Shown: in pieces, positions 53,801-62,800 of the stretch
Numbering within the stretch: the first letter of the stretch is position 1
Layout of the letters: each line of letters starts with the position of its first letter
DNA from: Saccharothrix carnea
GTDB taxonomy: Bacteria > Actinomycetota > Actinomycetes > Mycobacteriales > Pseudonocardiaceae
Assembly (NCBI RefSeq): GCF_003014735.1
Contig: NZ_PYAX01000012.1
Coordinates: forward strand, 62,001-126,000
Length of the DNA: 64,000 nucleotides
Direction of reading: 5' to 3'
Made by a program: the position numbers and the translations under genes
Notes under the pieces: generated by a model
Database searches by the model: none
Told to the model about the DNA's origin: nothing
The model's input: only the letters and a program-made list of their open reading frames with translations

Positions 53801-54177
53801 GTGGCCTGATCTGCGAGGTCGCGCCGCGCGAGGTGTGGAAGTCGGTCCTGCCGCTGGTGGTGGACTCGATGAAGCGGGCGATCGAGACCGGGCCGCTGGA
53901 GCTGACCGAACGCGGCATGACCGACTTCGCCAGCGCGGTGACCGCGGGCAGGCGCGAGGACATGCCGTTCCAGGTCGGTCTGCTCGCGGACGTGGTGGTC
54001 GTGCTGCTGGCGTGGCTGATGGACCGCGCCGACGCGCACATCCTCGCGTTCGCCCGCGAACTCGACCGCACCAGCGGCGGCGTGCTCGACCTGGTCGGCT
54101 ACCTGTCCGTGCCGTACGCCGAACGCGCCCGCAACCCCGGGACCGGCCGGTCGCGGCCCACCAGCGGCCTTCGCTGA
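50866..54177 (+). CDS. CHAT-domain protease-like protein with C-terminal TPR repeats
   Basis: The 1103-aa protein has three parts. The N-terminal part (about 1-330) is beta-rich, with no family I recognise. The middle part (about 330-600) ends in a CHAT caspase-like domain with catalytic-type H509 in VELVFFNCHDADD and C542 in IVFNNSCRSW, followed by GLGREFVRAGARGYIGTLWTIPPNLAAGFARTVV. The C-terminal part (about 690-960) holds TPR-like helical repeats (YGAALADFERCVGLGDACRDRAAVLLRMARLLMHEGRTDEAGQ, NLAAAIDAGSRAVELFRDLGDDRQELAALRRLGACHRDRGDLETAQHY). No signal peptide is seen. The GTG at 50866 fits the start of coding-type composition; upstream in-frame sequence is antisense or shadow of the GGDEF gene. 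Role unknown; CHAT-TPR proteins include caspase-like effectors. Confidence 0.85.
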   Translation: MDLGAPHGIRFRFEAGLLRAVLLDVHRKPPVAAGEELTAEAGARDLLVDQTCDGHVRAVLRQRFDLPAPARWRLAVDAPATATAGGVSFALPDAVTLHVSGSAPCEIAEGGVCVQLPAGESELDVTVVSEPVFDVGDTVVVCRPDQVREAAVVVSCLPADRVTPVITLKPADSSSHRHDRLVAHLLDAVGVRRVVFLADPDDDSTGSAATLFGDLPEHVHLPCEDPVGLTGKAWELLRGGGEPERTLDVAPDADFVAALFTALRTGAALRVDEDAPPVPFAEHNPDDTDEAVLVERTGEADDLVAAGYAHHRGARLVITPAPDLTAVGSVVAEEQERVTAAAGAIGDAVKGIGFVEALWRYLSTGGHDPFAAVEEVVTAQVPAEAIAEVGDRGLTAFTTGLPYSFVHTADVNWARKPIGHVVADPALVVLTELHRVGVAREPGAFSLVVDSGSFRTPGGAENRTTAPETTASSGHHTHPIVLSEEEASPDVLRGLVVDLPVELVFFNCHDADDAIVLGGHALPDEDLPVTLPHRPIVFNNSCRSWTGLGREFVRAGARGYIGTLWTIPPNLAAGFARTVVRRLTAEETPAARAIVNTGTPGGIERSYLYVGTVNGRLDEWRDRSTTDAEAALTGCELLAAAARDRAGPLSPVLHREITALREVAEAGGVADTPSYADVLLAELELETDDERAADLVDRVDALLTGLDLPDDELEPLWATRFELTGDRAERRGEYGAALADFERCVGLGDACRDRAAVLLRMARLLMHEGRTDEAGQAARLAYDEHLAGQDRPGQLESIIVLDELGDADPETALRYAVEGHDLAEEVGDPARQAAFKLAECDRHRERGNLAAAIDAGSRAVELFRDLGDDRQELAALRRLGACHRDRGDLETAQHYAAVGLARAEQVGAAAEVASFHDDLGGVLTARGEHAKALGHYRHAVEKLVATGAWERGAELLPHLAVGAVRAGDPEALWTAALSGGLICEVAPREVWKSVLPLVVDSMKRAIETGPLELTERGMTDFASAVTAGRREDMPFQVGLLADVVVVLLAWLMDRADAHILAFARELDRTSGGVLDLVGYLSVPYAERARNPGTGRSRPTSGLR

Positions 54178-54227
54178 GGTCGTCCGGCACCGGGCGGTAC
54201 GGCGGCCGAAGTCCACCGCGTGCGGGG

Positions 54228-55169
54228 TCAGTTCCCCCGGTACTCGGCCGCCGTGCGCGGGTAGAGCTCGCGGTAGGCCGCCAGGTGGCCCCAGGGCGTG
54301 GTGACGGACTCCGCCCGGAACAGGCCGTGGACCAGGGCGCGGGCGAAGACCGCCCGTGCGGCGGCGAGCACCTCGCCGGCGTCGGCGTCGTGGGTGCCGG
54401 TCGAGGCGGCGAACACGGTGTCGCCGTCCGTCAGGCCGTGCGCCGGGCGGACGGCCGTCGCCAGCCCGTCCTGCGCGGCGCCGGCCAGGGCGAACAGGTG
54501 CGGCAGGCGGGCGTTCGTGGCGACCACGCCGATGACCGTGTTGAACGGCGGCGCGTGGCCCTCGACCCGGGCCGCGGCCAGGTCGTCGCCCTGGTAGGCG
54601 GGGAACTCCCCCGGCAGGCCGAGGCCCGCGGCGAACGGCAGGCCGGTGTCGACGTCGACCGCCGGGCCGACCGCGTTGAGCGCGGCGATCGCGCCGACCA
54701 CCACGCCACCGGGCAGCGCGACGCTCGCCGTGCCCAGGCCGCCTTTCAGGGTGGCGTTGAGCGCACCCGTGCCCGCGCCGACGTTGCCCTGTCCCACTTC
54801 TACGCCCGCACGGCGCACGGCCTCCGCGCCCTCCGCCGGCCCCGGGCGGGCGTGGAAGTCACCGCCGCGGCCGAGGTCGAACAACGCGGCGGCGGGCACG
54901 AACGACCCAAGCTCGCGCGCCGCACCATCGGCCGCCGCCAACCCGTACGCGCTGCCGCCGGTCAGCACGACGCCGCGCACTTCCCGGCCGCCGTAGCGCG
55001 GGTCGAGCGCGGCGGTGTCCCGGGTCGCCGGAGCACCACCGCGAACGTCCACAGTGGACAGTGTGCCGGGCGGGAACAGCACGGCCGTCGTGCCGGTCAA
55101 CGCGCCGTCGCCGATCCGCGTGGCGTGCCCGACCAGCACACCCGGCACATCGGTGATCGCGTTCCGCAC
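54228..55169 (-). CDS. P1-family (S58) peptidase, DmpA/NylC-like
   Basis: The 313-aa N-terminal-nucleophile hydrolase is made as a precursor and cuts itself before a Thr. The N-terminal ITDVPGVLVGHATRIGDGALTGTTAVLFPPG and the GGSAYGLAAADGAARELG motif are typical. The predicted cleavage is N-T211 in PPFNTVIGVVATNARLP. Relatives release N-terminal amino acids (DmpA) or hydrolyse nylon oligomers (NylC). TAGCAT lies 7 nt before the GTG. It is convergent with the CHAT gene. Confidence 0.9.
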   Translation of the reverse strand: MRNAITDVPGVLVGHATRIGDGALTGTTAVLFPPGTLSTVDVRGGAPATRDTAALDPRYGGREVRGVVLTGGSAYGLAAADGAARELGSFVPAAALFDLGRGGDFHARPGPAEGAEAVRRAGVEVGQGNVGAGTGALNATLKGGLGTASVALPGGVVVGAIAALNAVGPAVDVDTGLPFAAGLGLPGEFPAYQGDDLAAARVEGHAPPFNTVIGVVATNARLPHLFALAGAAQDGLATAVRPAHGLTDGDTVFAASTGTHDADAGEVLAAARAVFARALVHGLFRAESVTTPWGHLAAYRELYPRTAAEYRGN

Positions 55170-55176
55170 GACGCCG

Positions 55177-55182
55177 ATGCTA
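55177..55182 (-). promoter_or_regulatory. -10 hexamer of the P1-family peptidase gene
   Basis: TAGCAT on the reverse strand, 7 nt before the GTG. Confidence 0.5.
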
Positions 55183-55414
55183 CGGCCGACCCGGTGCCGG
55201 GACTCTCGCGGCCCACCGGGAATTCATCCTGCGGCGGGACACGCGCGGTCACCGCGAATCCGGCAAAAGTCCTGGTCAGCGCCGTGCGGTGGGCTGGGTC
55301 ACCGCCGGTCGCGGCCCAGGTGGATCGGCCGAACGGTTCAACGATCAAGGATTAGGCCGTTCGGGTGAGTGTGTACGTCCGGTTCGTCAGGCAGAGTTCT
55401 GGCCCGATCGGACG

Positions 55415-58400
55415 ATGACGGCAGCCCATCAGCAGGTTGCCCGGTACGGGGGGTTCCTGGTGGTGGCTCTATTCGGCGTGCGCGGAAACAGACCGCGCGG
55501 CAAGAGACTCGTGGCTTTGCTGGCGGCTTCGGTGGTCGGGGTGGCCGTGGTGCAGCCGGTGGCGGTGGCGGCTCCGGACCCGGCGCCGGTGGCGGTGGTG
55601 GACGAGGCGGTGGACGAGGCTTCGGCGCAGGAGTTGGCGAAGCGGCTGGGTCGGCCGGTGCGGATCACGGGGAAGACGTCGGAGACCGACGAGTTCTGGG
55701 CGACGCCGGAGGGTTCGTTCACGTGGCGGCAGCACCAGCGGCCGGTGCGGGTGCGTCGTGACGGTGGGTGGGTCGCGGCGGACACGACGTTGGAGCGTCG
55801 TGCGGACGGGACCGTGGCGCCGAGGGCCGCGGTGGTGGGGTTGACGCTGTCGGGTGGTGGCAAGGGGTCCAAGGCGCGCGGGCCGTTGGTGCGGATGGCG
55901 CACAACGGTGCCGAGGTGGGGCTGGGATGGGAGACCGATCTGCCGGAGCCGGTGCTGGAGGGGGCGACGGCGACGTACCCGGAGGTGTTGCCGGGGGTGG
56001 ACCTGCGGGTCACGGCGGACGTGGTCGGGTTCTCCGAGGTGCTGGTGGTGAAGACGCCGGAGGCGGCGAAGAACCCGAAGCTGCGCAAGGTGACGTTCGG
56101 TTCGCACACGAAGAACTCGCGGGTGCGGGCGGTCGAGCGCAAGGCCAAGGCCGACAGCCCCGGCCTGGAGGTCGTGGACGCCTCCGGTTCGGTGGTGTTC
56201 ACCGGTGACGCGACGCGGATGTGGGACTCCAGTGGTGACGATCGGCGTGACCCGCGGCGGGCGGTGATGGGTGTCGAGGTGTCGGACGGGAGCGTGAGCA
56301 TCGTCCCGGACCAGGCGTTCCTGGAAGACCCGAACACGCGCTACCCGGTGTTCCTGGACCCGGAGTACTCCTGTGGTGCGTGTGGGAAGGCGCACCACGT
56401 GGTGGTGCAGTCCGGTGCGGGCATGACCGGGGCGAAGAACTTCGACGCGACCACCGGTGCGCTGAGTGATCTGAAGGCGGGTTATCAGACCACGGACGCT
56501 TCGGGGACGTCGCGTTCGTACGTGCAGATGAACACCGGTCCGCTGAGCGGCAAGGTGGTCGACTGGGCGACGTTGAACACGACGTTGCTCTACTCGTGGT
56601 GGAGCGCTCCGACGGCGACGTCGACGGAGCTGCACCTGGCGGGCTGGATCGACGCGAACACCACGTGGGACAACCAGCCGGGCGGGGCGGTGTTGCCGGG
56701 TACGTCGCGGACGTGGCTGTCGTCGGTGAACACGACCAACCAGTCCAAGGCGCCGAACGTGCCGATGCAGTTCGGTGCGACGGACGCGGTGCGGGCGGCG
56801 GCGGCCGGCGGTTGGGGCCTCACGACGTTCCTGCTCAAGGGCGAGAGCGAGTCCAACACGTCCTCGTGGCGGAGGTTCGGGCTGAACCCGTACCTGGAGG
56901 TGCGCTACAACTCCACGCCCAACAACCCGACCGACCACGCGATGCAGAACGGCACGGTGCCGTGCGTGAAGGGCGCGAACCGGCCGTACGTGTTCACCCG
57001 CACGCCGCAGCTGCAGGCACGGGTGTCCGACCCGGACGGCGGCACCCTCCACGTGCTGGTCGCGACCAGCGGCGGCCCGTACGGCGCGGACGTGCCGGGT
57101 TCCTACCACGACAACGCGGCCACGCTGTCCCAGTCCACGATCGGCACACCCGGACCCAACCAGGCCGCGCTGGTCCAGGTGCACGTGCCGGAGGGCTGGA
57201 TCACCTCGGACGGCATCTACAAGTGGGCGATGCGGGTGTCGGACGGTGCCTTGTCCTCGCCCCGGTGGGACTGGGACTGCGAGTTCTACGTCAACACCAC
57301 GGTCCCGCTGGCGCCGTCCGTGTGGGCCACGAACACCCCGGTCAACCAGGGTGACACCGCGACGTTCGGCGTCAGCGTGAACCTGGCGACCCCCGGCATG
57401 TTCGACATCGACCGGTTCATCTACACCACGGACGGCAGCGTGCCGTCGACGCAGGGCTCGCCGAGCGTGCCCGCGGGCAGGGTCGCCAGTACCGACGGCA
57501 GGGTCTGGGCGCACGCGTCGTTGTCGACCACCGCGGTCAACGCGCAGCAGAACCTGATCCGGGTGCGGGCGGTGAACAAGGCGGGCACACCGGGCCCGGA
57601 CGGCACCTGCACGAGTCCGCTGGTCACCGTGGGTGCCGCGCCCAATGCCGCGTGCGGCTACACGGTGCTGCCGCTGACGTCGGCGAAGTTCCTCAAGGGC
57701 GCGTGGGCGCTGGACGACCAGTCGGGGCCGACCGCGGCGGACAACGTCGCCGTGCTCAACCCCGGTGAGACCGCGCACCCGGCCACGTTGACCGAGGCGG
57801 GCTGGAACATCGGGTACAGCCGGGGTAACGCGTGGACCCAGGCCGACGCGTTCGGCGCCAAGGACGGCGTCAAGGGCGGGATCAACATCCGGCCCAACGG
57901 CTACCTGTCCACCACCGGGCCGGTGCTCGACACCAGCAAGTCGTTCAGCGTCGCCACGTGGGTCTACCTGCAGCAGAACGACAACTGGTTCACGGTGCTG
58001 TCCCAGGACGGCAACTCGGTCAGCGGCTTCTTCCTGCAGTACTCGGCCGGGCTGGGCAAGTGGAGCCTCTCCACCAAGGCAGGCGACGACATCAACAGCG
58101 AGACCTACCGCGCCACGTCCGTGGACGCCACCGCCGTGCCCATGCTCCACGCCTGGACCCACCTGATCGGCACCTACGACGAGAACACCAGGCAGCTGTC
58201 GCTCTACGTCAACGGCAAGCCGGCGGGCTCGGTGGTCATGGCGACCCCGCTGTGGAACGCGGGCGGGCCGTTCGTCATCGGCGCGGCCAAGTGGGACGGC
58301 TCGCGCGCCGACCACTTCCCGGGTCAGGTGGACGACGTGCAGGCGTGGCAGCGGGTGCTGTCTCCGCAGGACGCGCACGACCTCGCCACCGCGTCCGCGC

Positions 58401-59815
58401 CGCGGGCGAACCTGGGCCTGGCCGAGGGTGCGGCCGAGCTGCTGGCCACCGGTGCGACCGGTGACGAGTTCAACCCTCCCTACGCGCCCGCACCGGTGAA
58501 GACGCTGGAGGGGTACTGGAAGTTCGACGAGAACGCGGGCACGACCGCGGCCGATTCCAGCAACAACGGCGCCGGGTACGCGAACAACCTGATCACCACG
58601 GGTGCGTCCTGGGTGCCCGGCAAGTCCGGTAGCGCCCTGCACTACAACGGCACGGAGACCAGCTACAGCTACTCGACCGGGCCCGCGGTGAACACCTCGC
58701 AGTCGTTCACCGTGTCCGCGTGGGTCAAGCTGGACGACCTCAACGGCTACTACGCCGTGGCGGGCCAGTCCGGCGTGCACACGCCCGGCTTCGCCATCCG
58801 CTACTCGCCGGACGTCAACGCCTGGATCTTCGGCCTGAACCCGTCCGACACGGTGGACGCGTCCACGCAGTGGGCGTACCGCGGCAACACGGTCGCTTCG
58901 GCCGGGGTGTGGACGCTGGTGACGGGCGTCTACAACAACGAGTCCAAGCGCATCCAGCTCTACGTGGACGGCAAGCTGACGGCGTCCCGGTCGTTCACCG
59001 GCACGCCGTGGAACGCCGCCGGGAGGGTCACCGTCGGCGGGTACAACTTCAACGGGCCGGAGGTCGGCACGATGCGGGGCGCCATCGACTCGGTGCAGGT
59101 GTGGCAGCAGGCGTTGACCGCGAGCCAGGTCGCGGCGCTGGCCGGGCTGTCCTACGTGGACGGCGTCTGGAACCTCAACGGCCACACCGCGGGTACCGCC
59201 ACCGGCGGGGCGTCCCTCGTCGCGACGGACAACGCGGCGAACGTGTCGCTCTCCGGTGCTCCGGGTACGGCCGTCATCCTGCCCCGTCCGCGCGACTTCC
59301 GCACCGACCGCTCGTACACCGTGTCCGCGTGGGTGAAGATCAACGCCGACGCGGGCGGTGCGCACACCGCGGTGAGCCAGGACGACACGACGAACAGCTC
59401 GTTCATGCTCGGCTACCGCAGGGGTTCAGGCGAAGCGCAGGGCCGATGGGCGTTCGCGGTGTCGTGCGACCGGACCACGGCCAACTGCTTGCGCACGGCG
59501 TACAGCGACGCGGCGGCCGTGCCCGACACGTGGACGCACCTCGCGGCGACCCTCGACACGGTGACCGGCAAGGTCTGCCTGTTCGTCAACGGCGAACCGC
59601 AGGACGGTGCGAGCGGCTGCGTCGACGCGACGGGCTTCCACTTCGGCGCGGGCTCGCTGGTCCTGGGCCGCAGCCTGTGGGGCGGTAACCAGGTCGACCT
59701 GTGGCGGGGTGGTGTGGCGGGTGTTCGCGTCTACTCCGGCGTGCGCACGGTCGACCAGATCAAGGGCGACCGCACCGCCGACGACCCGGGTTCCCTCTTC
59801 GGACTCGTCCACTGA
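55415..59815 (+). CDS. Secreted DNRLRE- and LamG-domain protein
   Basis: The 1466-aa protein has a signal-like N-terminus (RPRGKRLVALLAASVVGVAVVQPVAVAAPDP). A conserved N-terminal region follows (EFWATPEGSFTWRQHQRPVRVRRDGGWVAADTTLERRADGTVAPRA). A DNRLRE-type beta domain is at about 350-510 (NTTLLYSWWSAPTATSTELHLAGWIDANTTWDNQPG, FLLKGESESNTSSWRRF). Three LamG jelly-roll domains follow at about 830-1000, 1030-1250 and 1260-1460 (ATWVYLQQNDNWFTVLSQDG, SAWVKLDDLNGYYAVAGQSG, SAWVKINADAGGAHTAVSQDD). It is probably exported and binds glycans or protein partners. Only 39 bp separate it from the RHS gene, so the two should be co-expressed. ATG 55415 is one of several possible starts; a later GTG (about 55460) would still include the signal peptide. 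Confidence 0.85.
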   Translation: MTAAHQQVARYGGFLVVALFGVRGNRPRGKRLVALLAASVVGVAVVQPVAVAAPDPAPVAVVDEAVDEASAQELAKRLGRPVRITGKTSETDEFWATPEGSFTWRQHQRPVRVRRDGGWVAADTTLERRADGTVAPRAAVVGLTLSGGGKGSKARGPLVRMAHNGAEVGLGWETDLPEPVLEGATATYPEVLPGVDLRVTADVVGFSEVLVVKTPEAAKNPKLRKVTFGSHTKNSRVRAVERKAKADSPGLEVVDASGSVVFTGDATRMWDSSGDDRRDPRRAVMGVEVSDGSVSIVPDQAFLEDPNTRYPVFLDPEYSCGACGKAHHVVVQSGAGMTGAKNFDATTGALSDLKAGYQTTDASGTSRSYVQMNTGPLSGKVVDWATLNTTLLYSWWSAPTATSTELHLAGWIDANTTWDNQPGGAVLPGTSRTWLSSVNTTNQSKAPNVPMQFGATDAVRAAAAGGWGLTTFLLKGESESNTSSWRRFGLNPYLEVRYNSTPNNPTDHAMQNGTVPCVKGANRPYVFTRTPQLQARVSDPDGGTLHVLVATSGGPYGADVPGSYHDNAATLSQSTIGTPGPNQAALVQVHVPEGWITSDGIYKWAMRVSDGALSSPRWDWDCEFYVNTTVPLAPSVWATNTPVNQGDTATFGVSVNLATPGMFDIDRFIYTTDGSVPSTQGSPSVPAGRVASTDGRVWAHASLSTTAVNAQQNLIRVRAVNKAGTPGPDGTCTSPLVTVGAAPNAACGYTVLPLTSAKFLKGAWALDDQSGPTAADNVAVLNPGETAHPATLTEAGWNIGYSRGNAWTQADAFGAKDGVKGGINIRPNGYLSTTGPVLDTSKSFSVATWVYLQQNDNWFTVLSQDGNSVSGFFLQYSAGLGKWSLSTKAGDDINSETYRATSVDATAVPMLHAWTHLIGTYDENTRQLSLYVNGKPAGSVVMATPLWNAGGPFVIGAAKWDGSRADHFPGQVDDVQAWQRVLSPQDAHDLATASAPRANLGLAEGAAELLATGATGDEFNPPYAPAPVKTLEGYWKFDENAGTTAADSSNNGAGYANNLITTGASWVPGKSGSALHYNGTETSYSYSTGPAVNTSQSFTVSAWVKLDDLNGYYAVAGQSGVHTPGFAIRYSPDVNAWIFGLNPSDTVDASTQWAYRGNTVASAGVWTLVTGVYNNESKRIQLYVDGKLTASRSFTGTPWNAAGRVTVGGYNFNGPEVGTMRGAIDSVQVWQQALTASQVAALAGLSYVDGVWNLNGHTAGTATGGASLVATDNAANVSLSGAPGTAVILPRPRDFRTDRSYTVSAWVKINADAGGAHTAVSQDDTTNSSFMLGYRRGSGEAQGRWAFAVSCDRTTANCLRTAYSDAAAVPDTWTHLAATLDTVTGKVCLFVNGEPQDGASGCVDATGFHFGAGSLVLGRSLWGGNQVDLWRGGVAGVRVYSGVRTVDQIKGDRTADDPGSLFGLVH

Positions 59816-59854
59816 CCTTTCACGTTCTCCCACTTCCAGGTTGAGACGGGAATC

Positions 59855-62800
59855 ATGAACAGACGTAGAGCCGGTGTGCTCGCCAAGTCCACCATCGTCG
59901 CGATCGTGGTGCTGTTGACCGCGACGAGTCCGATTCCGGCGTTGGCCGCGCCGAAGAAGGGTTGGCACGGCCTGGGGTGGGACCTGCCCGCGTTGCAGGA
60001 CACGCGGTCGGTGCCCGGTACCGGTGACCAGGCCCGTCCCGTGCCGCGGGCGGAGTCGGCCGAGCGGGCGATGACCGCGCCGCCGCAGGTGCGGCTGCCG
60101 CAGCCCGGTCGCGCCGTGGTCGATCTGGCGCCCGCCGCCGCGTCGGCCCGCACCACGCCCGTTGCCGCGGGTGTGACGGGTCTGGAGGTCGGTCGGGGTC
60201 GGGGCAAGACCGGTCGTGCGCCGGACGGGGCCACGGCGGCGGGTCGGTCGTCGGGCCGGGTCGAGGTGGAGTCGGTGGACGGCGCCCGGGTCGGCTTCCG
60301 GGGTCCGGTGTACCGGATCAGCCCGGTGTCGGGTGACGTGTCGGGTCCGCTCGCGGTGCGGTTGGACTATTCGGGGTTCGCCGCCGCTTACGGTGGTGAT
60401 TACGGGCAGCGGTTGCGGCTGCTGTCCTACCCGGACTGCGTGCTGTCCACTCCGGACAAGCCGGAATGCCGGGTGGGTACGCCGGTGGAGCACGTGAACC
60501 GCGCGGGCCGGGACCTGGTCGGCGAGGTCGCGTTGGCGTCGGCGACGAGCGCGACGGTGCTGGCCGCGACCGCGGATGCTGACAGTGGTCAGGGTGACTA
60601 CACGGCGACGCCGCTGTCTCCGACCGGATCGTGGTCGGCGGGCGGTTCGGCCGGGGACTTCTCCTACAGCTATCCGATCAAGGTGCCGGCGGCGTTGGGT
60701 GGTGCGACGCCGGGGGTGTCGTTGGCGTATTCGTCGGGTTCGGTGGACGGGGCGACGTCGGCGACGAACAACCAGGCGTCGTGGGTCGGTGACGGCTGGT
60801 CGCTGGCCGCGGGCGGGTTCATCGAGCGGTCCTACAAGTCGTGCGCGGAGGACTTGGGCGGGAACAACGGGCAGACCAAGACCGGTGACCAGTGCTGGGC
60901 CACGGACAACGCGACGATGGCGTTGGCCGGTCGCAGCAACCAGCTGGTCAAGGACACGGCGAACCCGGACGTGTGGCGTCCGCGCCAGGAGGACGGCTCG
61001 AAGGTCGAGCGGCTCTACGGTGCGGTGAACGGGGCGCTCAACGGTGAGCACTGGAAGATCACGACGGTCGACGGCACGCAGTACTTCTTCGGCCTGAACC
61101 GGATGCCGGGTTGGGTGGCGGGCAAGCCGGAGACGCAGTCGACGTTCACCACCGCGGTGTTCGGCAACCACGACAACGAGCCCTGCAAAGCGACGGCGTT
61201 CGCGGACTCGTCGTGCACGCAGGCGTGGCGCTGGAACCTGGACTACGTGGTCGACCCGCGCGGCAACATCACCTCCTACTACTACCAGCCGGAGACCAAC
61301 GCCTACGGCCGCAACCTCAACATCACCACCGCGGGCACCACCTACACCCGCGGCGGTTACCTGCTGCGGCTGGAGTACGGGCTGAACACCAACGCCGGTG
61401 GCGCCTACGCGCAGCCGGCCGCGCGGGTGGTGTTCGACACCGCCGAGCGCTGCGTGCCCGGTGGTGCCGTCACCTGCGACCCCTCCCAGCTCAACGACAC
61501 CACGGCGACGTCCTGGCCGGACGTGCCCGCGGACCTGATCTGCGCGGCGGGTGCGGTGTGCGAGAACGTCTCCCCGTCGTTCTTCACCCGCAGGAAGCTG
61601 ACCACCATCACCACCCAGGTGGGCAACGGTGCGGGTGGCTGGCTGGACGCCGACCGGTGGGCGCTCAACCACACGTTCCCGGTGACCGGTGACGGCGGCA
61701 ACCCGCCGCTGTGGCTGGAGAGCATCACCCGCACGGGCCTGGTCGGGGGGTCGGCTTCGCTGCCGCCGACCACGTTCGGGGGTATCGCGAAGTCCAACCG
61801 GACCCGCGCGCACCAGGACTACACCAGCCTGTCGCGGTACCGGATCACGACGGTGACCGGTGAGCTGGGCGGTGTGACCACGGTGGACTACACCGGTCCG
61901 GACTGCCAGTCAGGCACCCCGGACCCGGCGACCAACACCACCCGCTGCTACCCGGTGTACTGGACGCCGCCGGGTGCGACCGATCCGGTGCTGGACTGGT
62001 TCAACAAGTACGTGGTCACCGACGTGCACGCCGATGGCCGCACGACGCTGGGCAAGCAGACCCGCACCCACTACGACTACCTCGACGGCGGTGCCTGGCA
62101 CTACGACGAGGCCTTCTTCGCCAAGCCCGAGCACCGCACCTGGTCGCAGTGGCGTGGTTACGGCAAGGTCAAGACGACCTTGGGCAACCCCGACGACCCG
62201 TCCGGCCCGCGGACGGTGACCGAGACGCTGTACCTGCGCGGCATGGACGGTGACGTCGCCCCCGGCGGCACCCGCTCGGTGTCGGTGACCGACTCGCTGG
62301 GCGAGTCCGTCACCGATTCCAAGCAGCACGCGGGTGTCGCCCGGGAAACCCTGACCTACCTGGGCAGCCAGGTGATCAAGGCCGTGGTGAACGATCCGTG
62401 GTCCTCGGCCGCGACCGCCACCGACGTCAACGGCGTCCAAGCGTTCTACACCGGCACCGGGGTTTCCCGTTCCCGGGTGTGGCTGGCCGCGTCGAACAAG
62501 TGGCGCACCTCCCGGACCACCACGACCTACGGCGACCACGGTCTGGTGGCCTCGGTGCAGACCGAGGGCGACATCGACGACCCGGGCCAGACCAGCTGCG
62601 CACGCACGACCTACGCGCAGAACACCGGCGCGTGGATGCTGAACTACCCCAACTCGGCGCGGACGGTGTCCGGGCCCTGCGCCGACGACAACCCGGCGAC
62701 CAGTGCCAACATCATCTCGTCGGCGCGCAAGCTCTACGACGGCCAGGCGTTCGGCGTGGCGCCGACCCGCGGTGACGTGACCGAATCGCACACCCTCGCC

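Noticed and set aside
55469-59365. 1298-codon open frame antisense to the LamG gene
   Set aside because: Arg/His/Val-rich shadow of a GC-rich gene with no domain; the plus strand has a signal peptide and recognisable DNRLRE and LamG domains.
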